From the NCBI GenBank assembly GCA_021773635.1, contig JAJFJV010000019.1, positions 355,014-419,013 of the forward strand: DNA of 64,000 nucleotides, read 5' to 3'. Of the stretch, positions 1 to 7,750 are shown piece by piece. How positions within the stretch are numbered: position 1 is the stretch's first letter; each line of letters starts with the position of its first letter. The translations under genes were made by a program, and so were the position numbers. Below the pieces are notes generated by a model that saw only the letters and a list, made by a program, of their open reading frames with translations, did no database searches and was not told the origin of the DNA. The DNA comes from Gammaproteobacteria bacterium. GTDB lineage: Bacteria > Pseudomonadota > Gammaproteobacteria > HK1.

Positions 1-37
1 GAAGAGGATACTCATGACTGTCGGCTCCGGATGAGCA

Positions 38-113
38 TCTAACGTTGCCATAAACGGCGCGACGTCAGGAGCGTCCGGCGACCGAAGGGACTGATTCGAT
101 GGCCTTGTTAGGC
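38..113 (-). other. attC recombination site of the 115-495 cassette
   Basis: Plus-strand reading runs from TCTAACG (38-44) to GTTAGGC (107-113), the paired core sites of an integron attC, about 76 bp apart. It lies directly downstream of the minus-strand gene that stops at 115, as expected for a gene cassette. The array continues leftward out of the window. Confidence 0.8.
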
Positions 114-114
114 T

Positions 115-495
115 TCACTTGCAAACTGACTCCAAAACATAAAACGAAGACTTATAACGAAAACGTAAATTATTTCTTGCGTGCGCTTCATTGATAACGC
201 TACGGTCTGACTGCACGAAGTTATGCCCCAACTCGTCAAATTGGCAAGATAACATGGTGCCACTATTTAGATTGAAAAATGCCAACGTACATAAATATGG
301 CCTATCAGTAAGCGTGAAGTGTTTTCGCTGCCCTTCATGAGCGCCCGGCTTAAAGATAAAGGTATGCTCAATCGTTTGTTTTGTACCTGCGTTTACTTCT
401 TGAATCACGATAGTACATACGGCCGTGTCTGCCCAAGAATGCAACGAGATCGCCAGGAGTAGAAAAGAGAGTGAGTACTTGAACATTGCAATCAT
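115..495 (-). CDS. small exported protein, cassette-borne, unknown function
   Basis: I do not recognise this protein of about 126 aa. From the chosen Met (495) it starts with MIAMFKYS and a hydrophobic stretch ending LHSWA, a good Sec signal peptide with cleavage after SWA, so the mature protein should be periplasmic. The mature part has Cys residues that could pair. The frame stays open upstream to 585, but that would overlap the TIR gene and place 30 unlikely residues before the signal peptide, so I prefer 495 (or the Met at 486). The stop sits two bases from the attC end, typical of a cassette. Function unknown. Confidence 0.6.
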   Translation of the reverse strand: MIAMFKYSLSFLLLAISLHSWADTAVCTIVIQEVNAGTKQTIEHTFIFKPGAHEGQRKHFTLTDRPYLCTLAFFNLNSGTMLSCQFDELGHNFVQSDRSVINEAHARNNLRFRYKSSFYVLESVCK

Positions 496-528
496 TCGTT
501 TTTCAAAAGCTGGTCTTACCCACGATTT

Positions 529-537
529 GTTAGATGC
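529..537 (-). other. attC half-site (R'' only) of the TIR cassette
   Basis: GTTAGATGC here is the exact reverse complement of GCATCTAAC at 1491-1499, the upstream boundary of the TIR cassette, so it is the R'' core expected after that gene. No partner core follows before the next gene starts at about 495. The rest of the attC is missing, which fuses the TIR gene with the exported-protein gene. Confidence 0.55.
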
Positions 538-541
538 GCTG

Positions 542-1483
542 TTAAAAAGGAATGTCATCATCAAATTCCTCCTCAGCCGTCGCACTGGAGACTGTAATCA
601 ATGGCTGCATTTCCCGCTCTTTTAGTATTTCATTAAGAGCCGTCACGAAAGAGTCGGAGTTAGTCAAAACATTATTAGAAGACGCCCCATCTCGTAATTT
701 TTCGAAATGCCTCTCGGGGAGAGTTTCTATCCTTCTCACTAGGTTTAACTTATCTATTGCTGTTTTCTCAACATTTGAAAGAAGCATCTGATCTACTATT
801 GAACCGGCCATCTTCCCTTTTGTTTTCGAATGATTCGCAAGTATTTGAAAGATTGCGTCAGCTACTTGACCTATGGTTTTTCCTTGGCCTTGCATACCTT
901 GATACTTCCCTATAAACCCATAAGGGTCCAATCCCTTCCTAACAGGTACGATTAATATGTCTCGTCCTACTGCGACCCCTACTTCTTGATCTGTCCACTT
1001 GCTCTCATTAAATCCAGGCGTCAATATTGCCACTAGGGCATCCATGGAAAATAGTGCTTTTTCTATTTCGCTCTGCCACTCTTTTGTTGGCTCTATATCT
1101 TCGTGAGCTACAAATGCGGATATACCATAGTTACGAAGCGCACCTTGCAACTGAGCAGTTTTTGCCTTGAAGGATGAAATATGACTCAAAAATAACCGGA
1201 AGTGGCCAGCTAGCCAGAATTTACTATCTAGCGATTCTAGTGTAGATGGAACCGCGTAATCATGTTCAACCTCAAGCTCACCAGCAATATTGAACAGCGT
1301 TTCATCTACGGCATCAGATAGCAGTTCTTTCGAATATACCCATTTGCTGTTCGCATTAGGCGTCTCTATTTTCGTATCAACACCAAACCCACCAAGATAA
1401 ACATCGATATCCGAGTAGGTCATTCTTGACTGTAACTCGCGCGCTATTCTATCAATCAGGTTAAATCGATCGATTCGTTTCAT
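542..1483 (-). CDS. TIR-domain protein, probable NADase-type defence effector
   Basis: 313 aa. A helical N-terminal domain (about residues 1-75) precedes a TIR domain (about 94-215), recognisable by FRLFLSH, by EWQSEIEKAL with the candidate catalytic Glu139, and by SKWTDQEVGVAVG. Bacterial TIR domains of this kind usually hydrolyse NAD+ or signal with it in anti-phage defence; the catalytic Glu is visible, activity is inferred. Residues 215-313 are mostly helical and end in the acidic tail EEEFDDDIPF. It is an integron cassette: its upstream attC boundary is at 1494 and its own attC is reduced to a half-site at 529-537. The N-terminal domain may be the sensor or oligomerisation part. Confidence 0.8.
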   Translation of the reverse strand: MKRIDRFNLIDRIARELQSRMTYSDIDVYLGGFGVDTKIETPNANSKWVYSKELLSDAVDETLFNIAGELEVEHDYAVPSTLESLDSKFWLAGHFRLFLSHISSFKAKTAQLQGALRNYGISAFVAHEDIEPTKEWQSEIEKALFSMDALVAILTPGFNESKWTDQEVGVAVGRDILIVPVRKGLDPYGFIGKYQGMQGQGKTIGQVADAIFQILANHSKTKGKMAGSIVDQMLLSNVEKTAIDKLNLVRRIETLPERHFEKLRDGASSNNVLTNSDSFVTALNEILKEREMQPLITVSSATAEEEFDDDIPF

Positions 1484-1493
1484 TTTTTGAGCA

Positions 1494-1536
1494 TCTAACG
1501 TCTAAGCCAAGGGGCGGCTTGGGCGCCTTGTTAGGC
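1494..1536 (-). other. short attC site
   Basis: TCTAACG (1494-1500) to GTTAGGC (1530-1536), about 43 bp, with inner arms TAAGCC/GGCTTG that can pair. The stop codon of the next minus-strand gene (1531-1533) lies inside it. It is among the shortest attC forms. Confidence 0.8.
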
Positions 1537-2199
1537 CTGACCATCTAGTTTCTTTAGTATGAGTTCGTTGGTAAACGTAATTGTAGCTTCCACGTCACCC
1601 ATTTCGAATTCATCCCACTGGGCATGAGTAGCTTTAGTGCGAACATGGGCACTAGCGCGCGCCCGTTTCGCCATAATTCCTGTTAAGGCTCCTGCTTTTG
1701 TAAGCTCAGAGATAATTGTATCGAGTTTTTTTCCGGCTTCATCTATGCCACTGTTTTTGCATACCCTACGAACTGTGTCCTCGAAAACAACGCCTGCAAT
1801 AACACCCGCTTCATTCTTTCGCCCTTCAGCCTGATATGCTCTTGCATGATCTAGGAAATCATCGAAGACCTCTGCCCGAGCTTGATCAATAATCGACAAT
1901 AAAAGTCCATGTTTCAGATCAACAAGTAGATTTCTGAGGAGTTCTGTTATTGCTCCTACAGCCTGGTTTATTATCCATCCATGCTCTTTTATCGTAATTT
2001 CTTCTACATGCTTTCTGTATACCGCCTGATCATCTGGTAGTACAAGCTGTGTTATATTCCTAGCCGCTGCGATCCATCCCGAGCACTTTTGCATATGTGA
2101 CTCGTCGATAGTGCTACCTTCTCTATCTCCGTGTCTAAGCGATTCTCCCTGAGAGATTAATTCTTCAAGGCGCGATTTAATTTTCTGATCGATACTCAT
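1531..2199 (-). CDS. cassette protein, possible HEPN-like helical protein
   Basis: 222 aa, almost entirely helical by composition, no signal peptide or TM segment. The C-terminal 90 residues (GVVFEDTVRRVCK through RARASAHVRTKATHAQWDEF) resemble the helical C-terminal domains of abortive-infection or HEPN-like proteins, but I see no clean Rx4-6H motif, so this is a weak suggestion. The gene ends inside its attC. Its upstream cassette boundary (a GCCTAAC on the plus strand) is missing, so phage debris has cut the cassette upstream of its start. Cytoplasmic; function unknown. Confidence 0.65.
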   Translation of the reverse strand: MSIDQKIKSRLEELISQGESLRHGDREGSTIDESHMQKCSGWIAAARNITQLVLPDDQAVYRKHVEEITIKEHGWIINQAVGAITELLRNLLVDLKHGLLLSIIDQARAEVFDDFLDHARAYQAEGRKNEAGVIAGVVFEDTVRRVCKNSGIDEAGKKLDTIISELTKAGALTGIMAKRARASAHVRTKATHAQWDEFEMGDVEATITFTNELILKKLDGQA

Positions 2200-2592
2200 A
2201 GTTTCTCTACTACGGTCGAACTACTAAGAATTTATCCATCGTGCGCAGTCCAGCATAATGAATAAATGTCTGTTGGACTATGCCGCGACCGACACGGCGG
2301 TGGCGGTTACTGTAGGCGCACCTTATATAGAGGGAATTGTATTCTCACGGGGTGGGTGTGTCGAAGGCGCGGAGGGCCAAACGACAGGTAGAGAGTAGTG
2401 GTTTCGAGGCGATGGTGGTTGAATCGGGGCTTTGCATGATGCCTGTTGAGCCGGTTTTTTTGTGTATTTCGGTCCTCGGGGCGCGCACCATCCCAGACCG
2501 CTTCGGGCCTGTGCTGGGATGGCGTTTGTTGCTGTGGATATCGTCGGTGCCATCCGGGTCGCAAGCGCGCAGGGTTTGCAGGGTAAACACCT
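2200..2592. other. non-coding or decayed junction between cassette array and phage debris
   Basis: No convincing gene, attC core or RNA seen. Several frames are open but none has protein-like composition. This is where the left cassette array stops and the phage-like remnants begin. Confidence 0.4.
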
Positions 2593-2690
2593 TGCGTCAG
2601 TCGACGCCCTCCGAGATCGAATCCTTACAGAAAGACAAGCAGGCAGCCACACGGAGGGTGGACGAGTTGATCAAGGAGTACGGAATTTAA
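2593..2690 (+). pseudogene. 3' remnant of an unidentified gene
   Basis: The plus-strand frame ending at 2690 reads STPSEIESLQKDKQAATR and then VDELIKEYGI before the stop. This is good helical, charged protein sequence, unlike the frame upstream of it, so it looks like the C-terminal end of a lost protein. The family is not identified; phage or transposon origin is plausible from the neighbours. Confidence 0.35.
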
Positions 2691-2709
2691 GCCCCCGGGT
2701 TATCCGCTC

Positions 2710-2979
2710 TCAGCAGTGGGCGGTCGAAGTGGGGACGCTAGCGGCTTTCAGGGTGGCAGCTTTCGACTTCCCAGTAGTGGGAAGTTGAACATCATCCCCG
2801 CGCCCCGCTTTGTGCGCCTTCTCCAGTTCCCTGCTCATACCGCCCAACCGCCGTTGAGCACGGAGCTTTATCTCTGCCGCCCAGGTTTCCAGGCCATTGT
2901 CTTTAACCTGCTTAGCGTAGAGCCTCAGCGCCTCAGCCTTGTCGCTGCTCGTGGAATTCGCCCATTGCGCCAAGGTCAT
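2710..2979 (-). pseudogene. truncated phage-type protein
   Basis: Starting from MTLAQWANS at 2979, about 89 residues follow, including AEALRLYAKQ and AEIKLRAQRRLGGM. This pattern belongs to a widespread small family in phages and integrated elements, often near terminase or DNA-methylase genes. The protein breaks off after VPTSTAHC, where relatives continue into a helix-turn-helix-like region, so it is a C-terminal truncation. It is divergent from the terminase gene at 3002. Function unknown. Confidence 0.5.
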
Positions 2980-3001
2980 ACTTCTGTAAATATTCTCCCT
3001 A

Positions 3002-3616
3002 ATGAAACCTAATAACTCAATGACGATAAAGCAGCGCAAGTTTGCGGATCACTACCTCGCAGATCCGAAGCGTCGAGCCAATAGGGCATATGACATGGCT
3101 TACGGGCGTGGACCGGAGAAAAGCGCCAACGCAGCACGAGTTGGCGGTTGCAGAATGCTCAGGAATCCGAGGATTGCCGCTTATATCCAGGAACGAGAAC
3201 ACGAGGTGACCCGGAAGCTCCAGCAGAAATATGAGATTTCAGAAGAACGCATTATCAGGGAGTTAGCGAGAGTCGCGTTTACCAACATGGGGGACGTGGC
3301 GGACTGGGGCGCTGACGGAGTTGTGGTAAAGGACTCCTCCAAACTCGCACCAGAAGCCGCTGCCGCTGTCCAGGAGGTCTCGCAAACTCAGCACGGCATC
3401 AGAATCAAGCTAGGCGATAAACGACAGGCGCTCGAACTGCTGGGCCGGTACAAGAATTTGAAGCTGTGGGTGGATAAGAAAGAGATGGGCTTGGATGACC
3501 CGCTAACAGAGTTAATGGCCGCTATTGCTGCCAAACGCGATATCGAGCCACCGGGGGTGATGATTGAAGCACATTGCCAGGCTCCGGGGATGCTTCCGAA
3601 TCCAGAGGGAGGCTGA
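3002..3616 (+). CDS. phage terminase small subunit (Terminase_2 type)
   Basis: 204 aa. The N-terminus (MTIKQRKFADHYL, then AARVGGCRMLRNPRIAAYI) is the helix-turn-helix DNA-binding pattern of small terminase subunits, followed by the EERIIRELARVAFTNMGD region and an oligomerisation segment with KRQALELLGRY. In phages it recognises the packaging site and partners the large ATPase/nuclease subunit. No large subunit follows: after 3616 the sequence decays, so this is an orphan from a prophage remnant. The start may be the inner Met at 3020. Domain order and length fit a complete protein. Confidence 0.8.
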   Translation: MKPNNSMTIKQRKFADHYLADPKRRANRAYDMAYGRGPEKSANAARVGGCRMLRNPRIAAYIQEREHEVTRKLQQKYEISEERIIRELARVAFTNMGDVADWGADGVVVKDSSKLAPEAAAAVQEVSQTQHGIRIKLGDKRQALELLGRYKNLKLWVDKKEMGLDDPLTELMAAIAAKRDIEPPGVMIEAHCQAPGMLPNPEGG

Positions 3617-4194
3617 ACCCAGCCCAACTGGCGAATGATAGAGAGAGCCTAACGCCGCCTGCAGGCAATAAAAATGCCCCTCCTGGATGACGACGATCCG
3701 GCAGCGATTGCGTTACGTGGGACCATCCAGTGAAGAGCTGCTTGAAACGATAGTTGTTGGGCAGGATGCCGTCAAGGCAGGCAGCTAAATGATTACGGGG
3801 CACTGCATCGGTGTGTGGCTACAATTGCAGGAAATATGGATATTGAATGTGGCGGGGCCGAAAGACGACAAATGCCCCGGAATTCATAAGCAGACATCGC
3901 GCTTTCTTAAGAACGTGTTATCTGAACACAACTTCAACAGCGAGGCCGAACCGGGGCAGTGCATATGAGCATGCCAGGCTTGGAGTATTTCTGACTTGCA
4001 ATACCTTTCATGGTTTCTCCCTGGCGCTATCGCTTTAACCTTCGCCAACCCTGTACAAAACTGCGGGATTGGCGTTACATTCGTCCGCTGAGAGGTCACA
4101 AGAAGACCCACCATGGCATCACCAGAAGCCGCAAACGTCATCTCCCCGGACCGCATTCAGCGGTACGTGTACCCCGCACCTACCGTTCGGGCGA
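3617..4194 (+). other. decayed phage/integron sequence, no intact gene
   Basis: Only short broken frames occur, for example a 33-aa frame at 3687-3788 ending SEELLETIVVGQDAVKAGS that looks like real protein but is not assigned. There is no large terminase, attC or RNA gene. I treat it as degraded mobile DNA. Confidence 0.4.
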
Positions 4195-4290
4195 ATAATT
4201 CGTCATTTCACCGAAAGTACCCAAAAGCCCCAACAGACTGGTGCTGGCAGTGGGCCGTCCATCAGGCGTTCACCATGACCGTACCCCTGC
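4195..4290 (+). pseudogene. integron integrase (IntI-type) remnant
   Basis: A plus-strand frame contains RKYPKAPTDWCWQWAV (about 4212-4259). This closely resembles the IntI-specific insert of integron tyrosine recombinases, whose usual form is ERKYP-x-A-x-x-W-x-W-x-W-VF. Neither the upstream catalytic Arg region nor the C-terminal HxxR...Y region is recognisable nearby, so only a fragment survives. It lies 70 bp from the first attI-like leader copy, where an integrase gene is expected. The similarity is from memory of the family and short, so confidence is moderate. Confidence 0.45.
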
Positions 4291-4329
4291 GCACCACATT
4301 TGATGAACTGTGAGCCAGCAAAAGAAAGG

Positions 4330-4463
4330 TGTTTTATGCGGGTCCACATAACACCGCCAATATACGGAGGTGGTGTGCTAACTCTTTCATTTAATGGTAC
4401 TTTCAGAAGAATTCAGAACATCCATACAGCGTCATATGCGGATCCGTATATTTATTGTTATGG
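4330..4463 (+). repeat. attI-like leader, copy 1 (faces right)
   Basis: This segment aligns, inverted, with 9849-10012. Shared landmarks in order are a near-palindrome TTATGCGG-TCC-CATAA, GTGCTAACTCTTTCATTT (4375-4392), AATTCAGAACA, CAGCG and TATGCGGATCCGTATA (4435-4450). Similarity ends at GTTATGG (4457-4463), which has the integron core form GTTRRRY and is the exact reverse complement of the R'' core (CCATAAC, 5755-5761) of the cassette that follows. That is what an attI-cassette junction should look like. Confidence 0.6.
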
Positions 4464-4500
4464 AGCTCGCAAGGCTACAGGCAATAGTTGAGAAGCATCG

Positions 4501-5760
4501 ATGGAGTGTGTTGCTAATTACGAAGTAAAAGCCGAGTGCTCCGTAGTGGAGGATGATCTCAAACTGCGAATACGGCATCCGAAAAATCAATATAGTGCCA
4601 TCGTTCGGAATATCGCACGATCAGACTATACAACGCCATTCCTGCTTTCTTTGCAGCTGTGCTTTGAAGCACCCAGCTTAGATGATGCTAGAGATATTGC
4701 GGAAGAGCATCTGGCTGATTGCTTAAATATGCTGTGCCTGGCAACGGGATCAAGTTTCAAACGATACCGTATACGCCAAGTAGTTGATGCATCTCCCGGA
4801 ACCACCGGCATGAAAACATTACTCATGTGGAGCGACTCCATAGATCATGAGGATCCACAACCCTTCCTTTCCAACGAAACTGTTGCTTCCATAGAAAGAC
4901 TCTCGAAATTTGACGTCCCCCCTGCAATCCGTCGCGCTATGAGATGGTATCGATTGGGTATCGGAGCAACTGCTCCAGACGATCAATTTACGTATTTTTG
5001 GTTCGCATTAGAAATCATCGCGGTATTTCAAAAAGACCCCAATAAGGTTCCAGATAAGTGCCCACACTGTGAGTCTGCGCTTTATTGTGAATCGTGCAAA
5101 ACTCATCCAACACATAAGCCCTATCCAAAACAGGCGATACATGCCCTACTAAAGTCAGCGGACAAAGAGTGCGACGATGCAACCGTTAAACTATTGGAAA
5201 AGACCCGTAATAGTTTGATGCATGGAAAAACGTTAAGGGAAATCGAAGCGAATCTGCCTGAACCTAGGGCAGAAATCGTCGATATATTGGGCCGCTTGTT
5301 GTGGAAGGCGCTAATTCTTCAATTTCGTCACGAAATGTTTGATGGAACACTAATACTGGGAGCCCCATCAACATATGTTCATAGAACCATGCATGGTATC
5401 GCTCATATGCAAACAGTAGTCCCTTTCGACGGCGACGGTGATCTAGATCTTAGTTTCAAAGGAACAACGATTCAGTTCGTAGTGGATGGCCCACCTCAAA
5501 GCGCCTTGCCGTCGGTAATACGCATGAGTTCAGTACAATATGAGCGCCTAGGCAAACTGGCATCTTTCGCGGGGGACCATCAAGAGATGTGCAAACGAAT
5601 ATACGGGAAGGTCAAACGAGTGGATGACGGAGTTCAAGCTCTCGTTTTGGCGACTGATATGGCAACTATCAGAAATGCGCTGGATAAAGAGCCGAAGGAA
5701 GAGTGGCAAAAACTCTTCAGTGAGATAATCGGCGAAGCTGGAGGAGAGAGTGCCCCATAA
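4501..5760 (+). CDS. HEPN-domain (Apea-like) protein with zinc ribbon, integron cassette
   Basis: 419 aa. Residues 160-275 resemble an Apea-type HEPN domain: FWFALEIIAVF, then an inserted zinc-ribbon-like pair (C187xxC190 and C196xxC199), then EKTRNSLMHGKT with Arg236 and His241 forming the Rx4H motif of HEPN ribonucleases. Residues 1-140 and 280-419 are not recognised. HEPN proteins are often toxins or defence RNases; the motif is visible, the activity inferred. It is the only plus-strand cassette, bounded by attI-like leader copy 1 and a VCR-like attC. Codon use is AT-rich compared with the chromosome to the right. Confidence 0.75.
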   Translation: MECVANYEVKAECSVVEDDLKLRIRHPKNQYSAIVRNIARSDYTTPFLLSLQLCFEAPSLDDARDIAEEHLADCLNMLCLATGSSFKRYRIRQVVDASPGTTGMKTLLMWSDSIDHEDPQPFLSNETVASIERLSKFDVPPAIRRAMRWYRLGIGATAPDDQFTYFWFALEIIAVFQKDPNKVPDKCPHCESALYCESCKTHPTHKPYPKQAIHALLKSADKECDDATVKLLEKTRNSLMHGKTLREIEANLPEPRAEIVDILGRLLWKALILQFRHEMFDGTLILGAPSTYVHRTMHGIAHMQTVVPFDGDGDLDLSFKGTTIQFVVDGPPQSALPSVIRMSSVQYERLGKLASFAGDHQEMCKRIYGKVKRVDDGVQALVLATDMATIRNALDKEPKEEWQKLFSEIIGEAGGESAP

Positions 5761-5823
5761 CAAGCGCATGAAGTCGCTCACTGCGACGCGGCTACCGTCG
5801 CGCGCCTTATGCGGGCGTTAGTA
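5755..5823 (+). other. VCR-like attC site
   Basis: From CCATAACAAGCGC (5755) to GCGGGCGTTAGTA (5823). The TAACAAGCGC...GCGGGCGTTA layout is like the Vibrio cholerae repeat class of attC and unlike the GCCTAAC/GTTAGGC type of the minus-strand cassettes. It directly follows the stop of the HEPN gene and fixes this cassette's orientation as plus. Confidence 0.8.
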
Positions 5824-5975
5824 GACTCATCCCGTTATTGATGAAGGAGGCCCTGTAAGCCCCGCGTATGCACACAGATGCCCAGAAGATGTATCGTGGT
5901 TTTCCGCAAAACCGGTGAGGTGCTCTACATCATTGCGCTAGGCATCTAGCATCCAGACAGCGATCACACGCACTT

Positions 5976-6348
5976 ATGGCATTATCACTCGCGCTATTGG
6001 AAAGACATGCAGAGGCAGGGCACCGTTGGGCCTGGGGCGAGTTGGCCACGCTGTATCTGCGTGGCATTGGTGTTAAGCAGAATTTCAGAGAAGGCAAACT
6101 GCTGCTACTGATTGCGGCGCGCACTGCTGACAGAAAAGCAGGCATGCGGTTGGCTGCGTATTATCGGCTCGGTAGCAATGGATTTGAGCGAAAAGAGGAG
6201 AGCGCCACCTTATTGGCGCGACCGAATGGATCGAGTGCTCTTATCCGATGTTTCCGTTATCTATGGAGAAGGCTACGAACACCTGCGAGAGATATCAGAG
6301 CAACGTTATCAACGCTGGCAGGAAATTCGCGCTTGGCTGTGGCCTTGA
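5976..6348 (+). pseudogene. frameshifted Sel1/TPR-like repeat protein
   Basis: The first frame reads a Sel1-like repeat (GELATLYLRGIGVKQNF, then GMRLAAYYRLGS) and loses protein character after FERKEESATLL near 6210. The next frame picks up with YWRDRMDRVLLSDVSVIYG and ends at 6348 with EIRAWLWP. A single frameshift near 6200-6215 explains this. Sel1-like repeats are protein-interaction solenoids. The gene may have been a second plus-strand cassette, but no attC follows it. Confidence 0.5.
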
Positions 6349-6451
6349 GTAAGGGCTCTGGGCCAAGCCGGCCGGTCGCACCCCCAGCATGGGCAAATTC
6401 CCGGTGCCGGGATCGGCTCTGGGAGGCAGGGATACGTATTCCTTCAAACTA

Positions 6452-6490
6452 GGGGGGTACCCAACCACTCTGGGGGTACTTCTGGGGGTA
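6452..6490. repeat. three direct GGGGGTA repeats
   Basis: GGGGGTA occurs at 6453-6459, 6472-6478 and 6484-6490 in a gene-free stretch (6349-6702). Such repeats are often seen next to phage and island integrase genes, where they can act as arm-type binding sites. No integrase is present, so this is at most a remnant attachment region. Nothing else is recognised in the gap. Confidence 0.4.
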
Positions 6491-6702
6491 TATCCTCACA
6501 CCCCTTTACCACTCAACCAATATATTCAATCGCTTATGCCTCTGTTTTGGTTGCCGCTCCCGGCACCAAGCATGCTTTTCAGCACTTCCCGCAACACCCA
6601 TCATTTCCATTAACAAACACTTATCATGCAGTGGTCGTATTCACGTGATCGCAGGGCACGGAACAAGACCTGACCCGGAAGGTTCTTTTTCCCTTTTAAA
6701 GA

Positions 6703-6788
6703 GCTAACGCCTGCCTTCAGCCGAACGCTTGGAGCGGATGACCGAAGGGAACTAGCGGAGAGTGGATCGGCTGAAGGCATTGTTAGAG
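6703..6788 (-). other. attC site
   Basis: GCTAACG (6703-6709) to GTTAGAG (6782-6788), about 86 bp. Inner arms CCTTCAGCCGA and TCGGCTGAAGG pair perfectly. It contains the stop codon of the gene at 6783. Its GTTAGAGATC end matches GATCTCTAAC at 7609-7618, so cassette ends agree. Confidence 0.85.
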
Positions 6789-7607
6789 ATCATTTTCTCG
6801 TAAATCCCAGACCATAATTGAATCGACCTTTGGAAGTTGGTGCGAAAATTCAGACTCCCACCAATCCGGTATATCTTCACCTTTTGATTCCAGTAGTGAG
6901 CGTACAAACAGAGGCAACCTATCGTGCAGCCCAATTAGCGCACTAGAATTGCTGTTCTCCTCAGGTTCAAACATCTCGCTATAGTAGTGCCGAATATGTC
7001 CGTAAATGCCTCGGATAGCATCGTTACGAGGGGCCATTGAGCGAGGACAACAGACTAGGCATTCGTATGGATTGCACTTGCTAGCAATATCACTCGTAGA
7101 AACATACTTTCTGGCGGGCTTTACGAAGTGCGTTTCAAGCGTTTTAGCTGCGGCAAGAAGTACTGCTGGGTTTGCAGTCCGTGTTGAGGGGTTTCCGCCG
7201 CAAAGAAAGCTGCTAGATAAAGGCTCTGAATAAAACGCATAGAATGCCAGAGCGTTCATGCGACTTGCGTCTGAAAGTAGTTTCTCGATTTGCAGGCCAT
7301 GCGCATTGGAATATGCGAGTGATGGGTAATTATCACCTTTAGGCTTTAACTTCTTAGCTTGAATGCGAAGGCGTATGGATTGGCTTGCTCCTACGATCCA
7401 CCACTCCCAATCTGCTCCTGTGGTTCTCGCTTCTTGGTGTTTTGTGAACTTCTTATACTTTAGCGGTGCGATATTGCTTGATAGCGTATATAGCAACCAA
7501 TCGGTGATGGATTCTTCGCCCACTGAGGGTTGCGCTGCGATCCATCTTGAGATGTAAGATGATGCCGAAATGAAATGGTTACATGCAGTATTCATGGGTG
7601 TGTCCAA
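6783..7607 (-). CDS. DUF6615-type protein, PD-(D/E)XK nuclease-like motif
   Basis: 274 aa. The N-terminal part has EESITDWLLYTL, then TTGADWEWWIVG and LRIQAKKLKP, the conserved core of DUF6615 proteins. The spacing Glu31/Asp66/Gln83-x-Lys85 resembles the PD-(D/E)XK nuclease core with Gln in place of Glu, so a nuclease fold is plausible; this is inference. The C-terminal half has Cys-rich CNPYECLVCCPRS. No signal peptide, so cytoplasmic. It is a complete cassette flanked by matching attC ends. A defence or restriction-like role fits the neighbours but is unproven. Confidence 0.65.
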   Translation of the reverse strand: MDTPMNTACNHFISASSYISRWIAAQPSVGEESITDWLLYTLSSNIAPLKYKKFTKHQEARTTGADWEWWIVGASQSIRLRIQAKKLKPKGDNYPSLAYSNAHGLQIEKLLSDASRMNALAFYAFYSEPLSSSFLCGGNPSTRTANPAVLLAAAKTLETHFVKPARKYVSTSDIASKCNPYECLVCCPRSMAPRNDAIRGIYGHIRHYYSEMFEPEENSNSSALIGLHDRLPLFVRSLLESKGEDIPDWWESEFSHQLPKVDSIMVWDLRENDL

Positions 7608-7612
7608 TGATC

Positions 7613-7715
7613 TCTAACGACCAGATAACCTGCGATTTGGCAGCGTGGTGGCTTTGCGGAAGCCAAGGCGCCCCGCCCCGCTGTCAAATTGTCAGCGTTG
7701 ATCTGCTTGTTAGGC
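7613..7715 (-). other. attC site
   Basis: TCTAACG (7613-7619) to GTTAGGC (7709-7715), about 103 bp. Inner arms GATTTGGCAGCG and CGCTGTCAAATT pair with one mismatch. It belongs to the HNH gene at 7751. Confidence 0.85.
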
Positions 7716-7750
7716 ATACGTTGTACCTTAGCTTCCTTCGATAGCCCGAC

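Noticed and set aside
2337..2690. Long plus-strand frame as a full gene
   Set aside because: Only the last ~30 codons look like protein; the upstream part has the composition of a shadow frame.
3647..3760. GCCTAACG at 3647-3654 as a further attC end
   Set aside because: No paired GTTRRRY core with a foldable stem follows at a suitable distance; it may be chance or a lost boundary.
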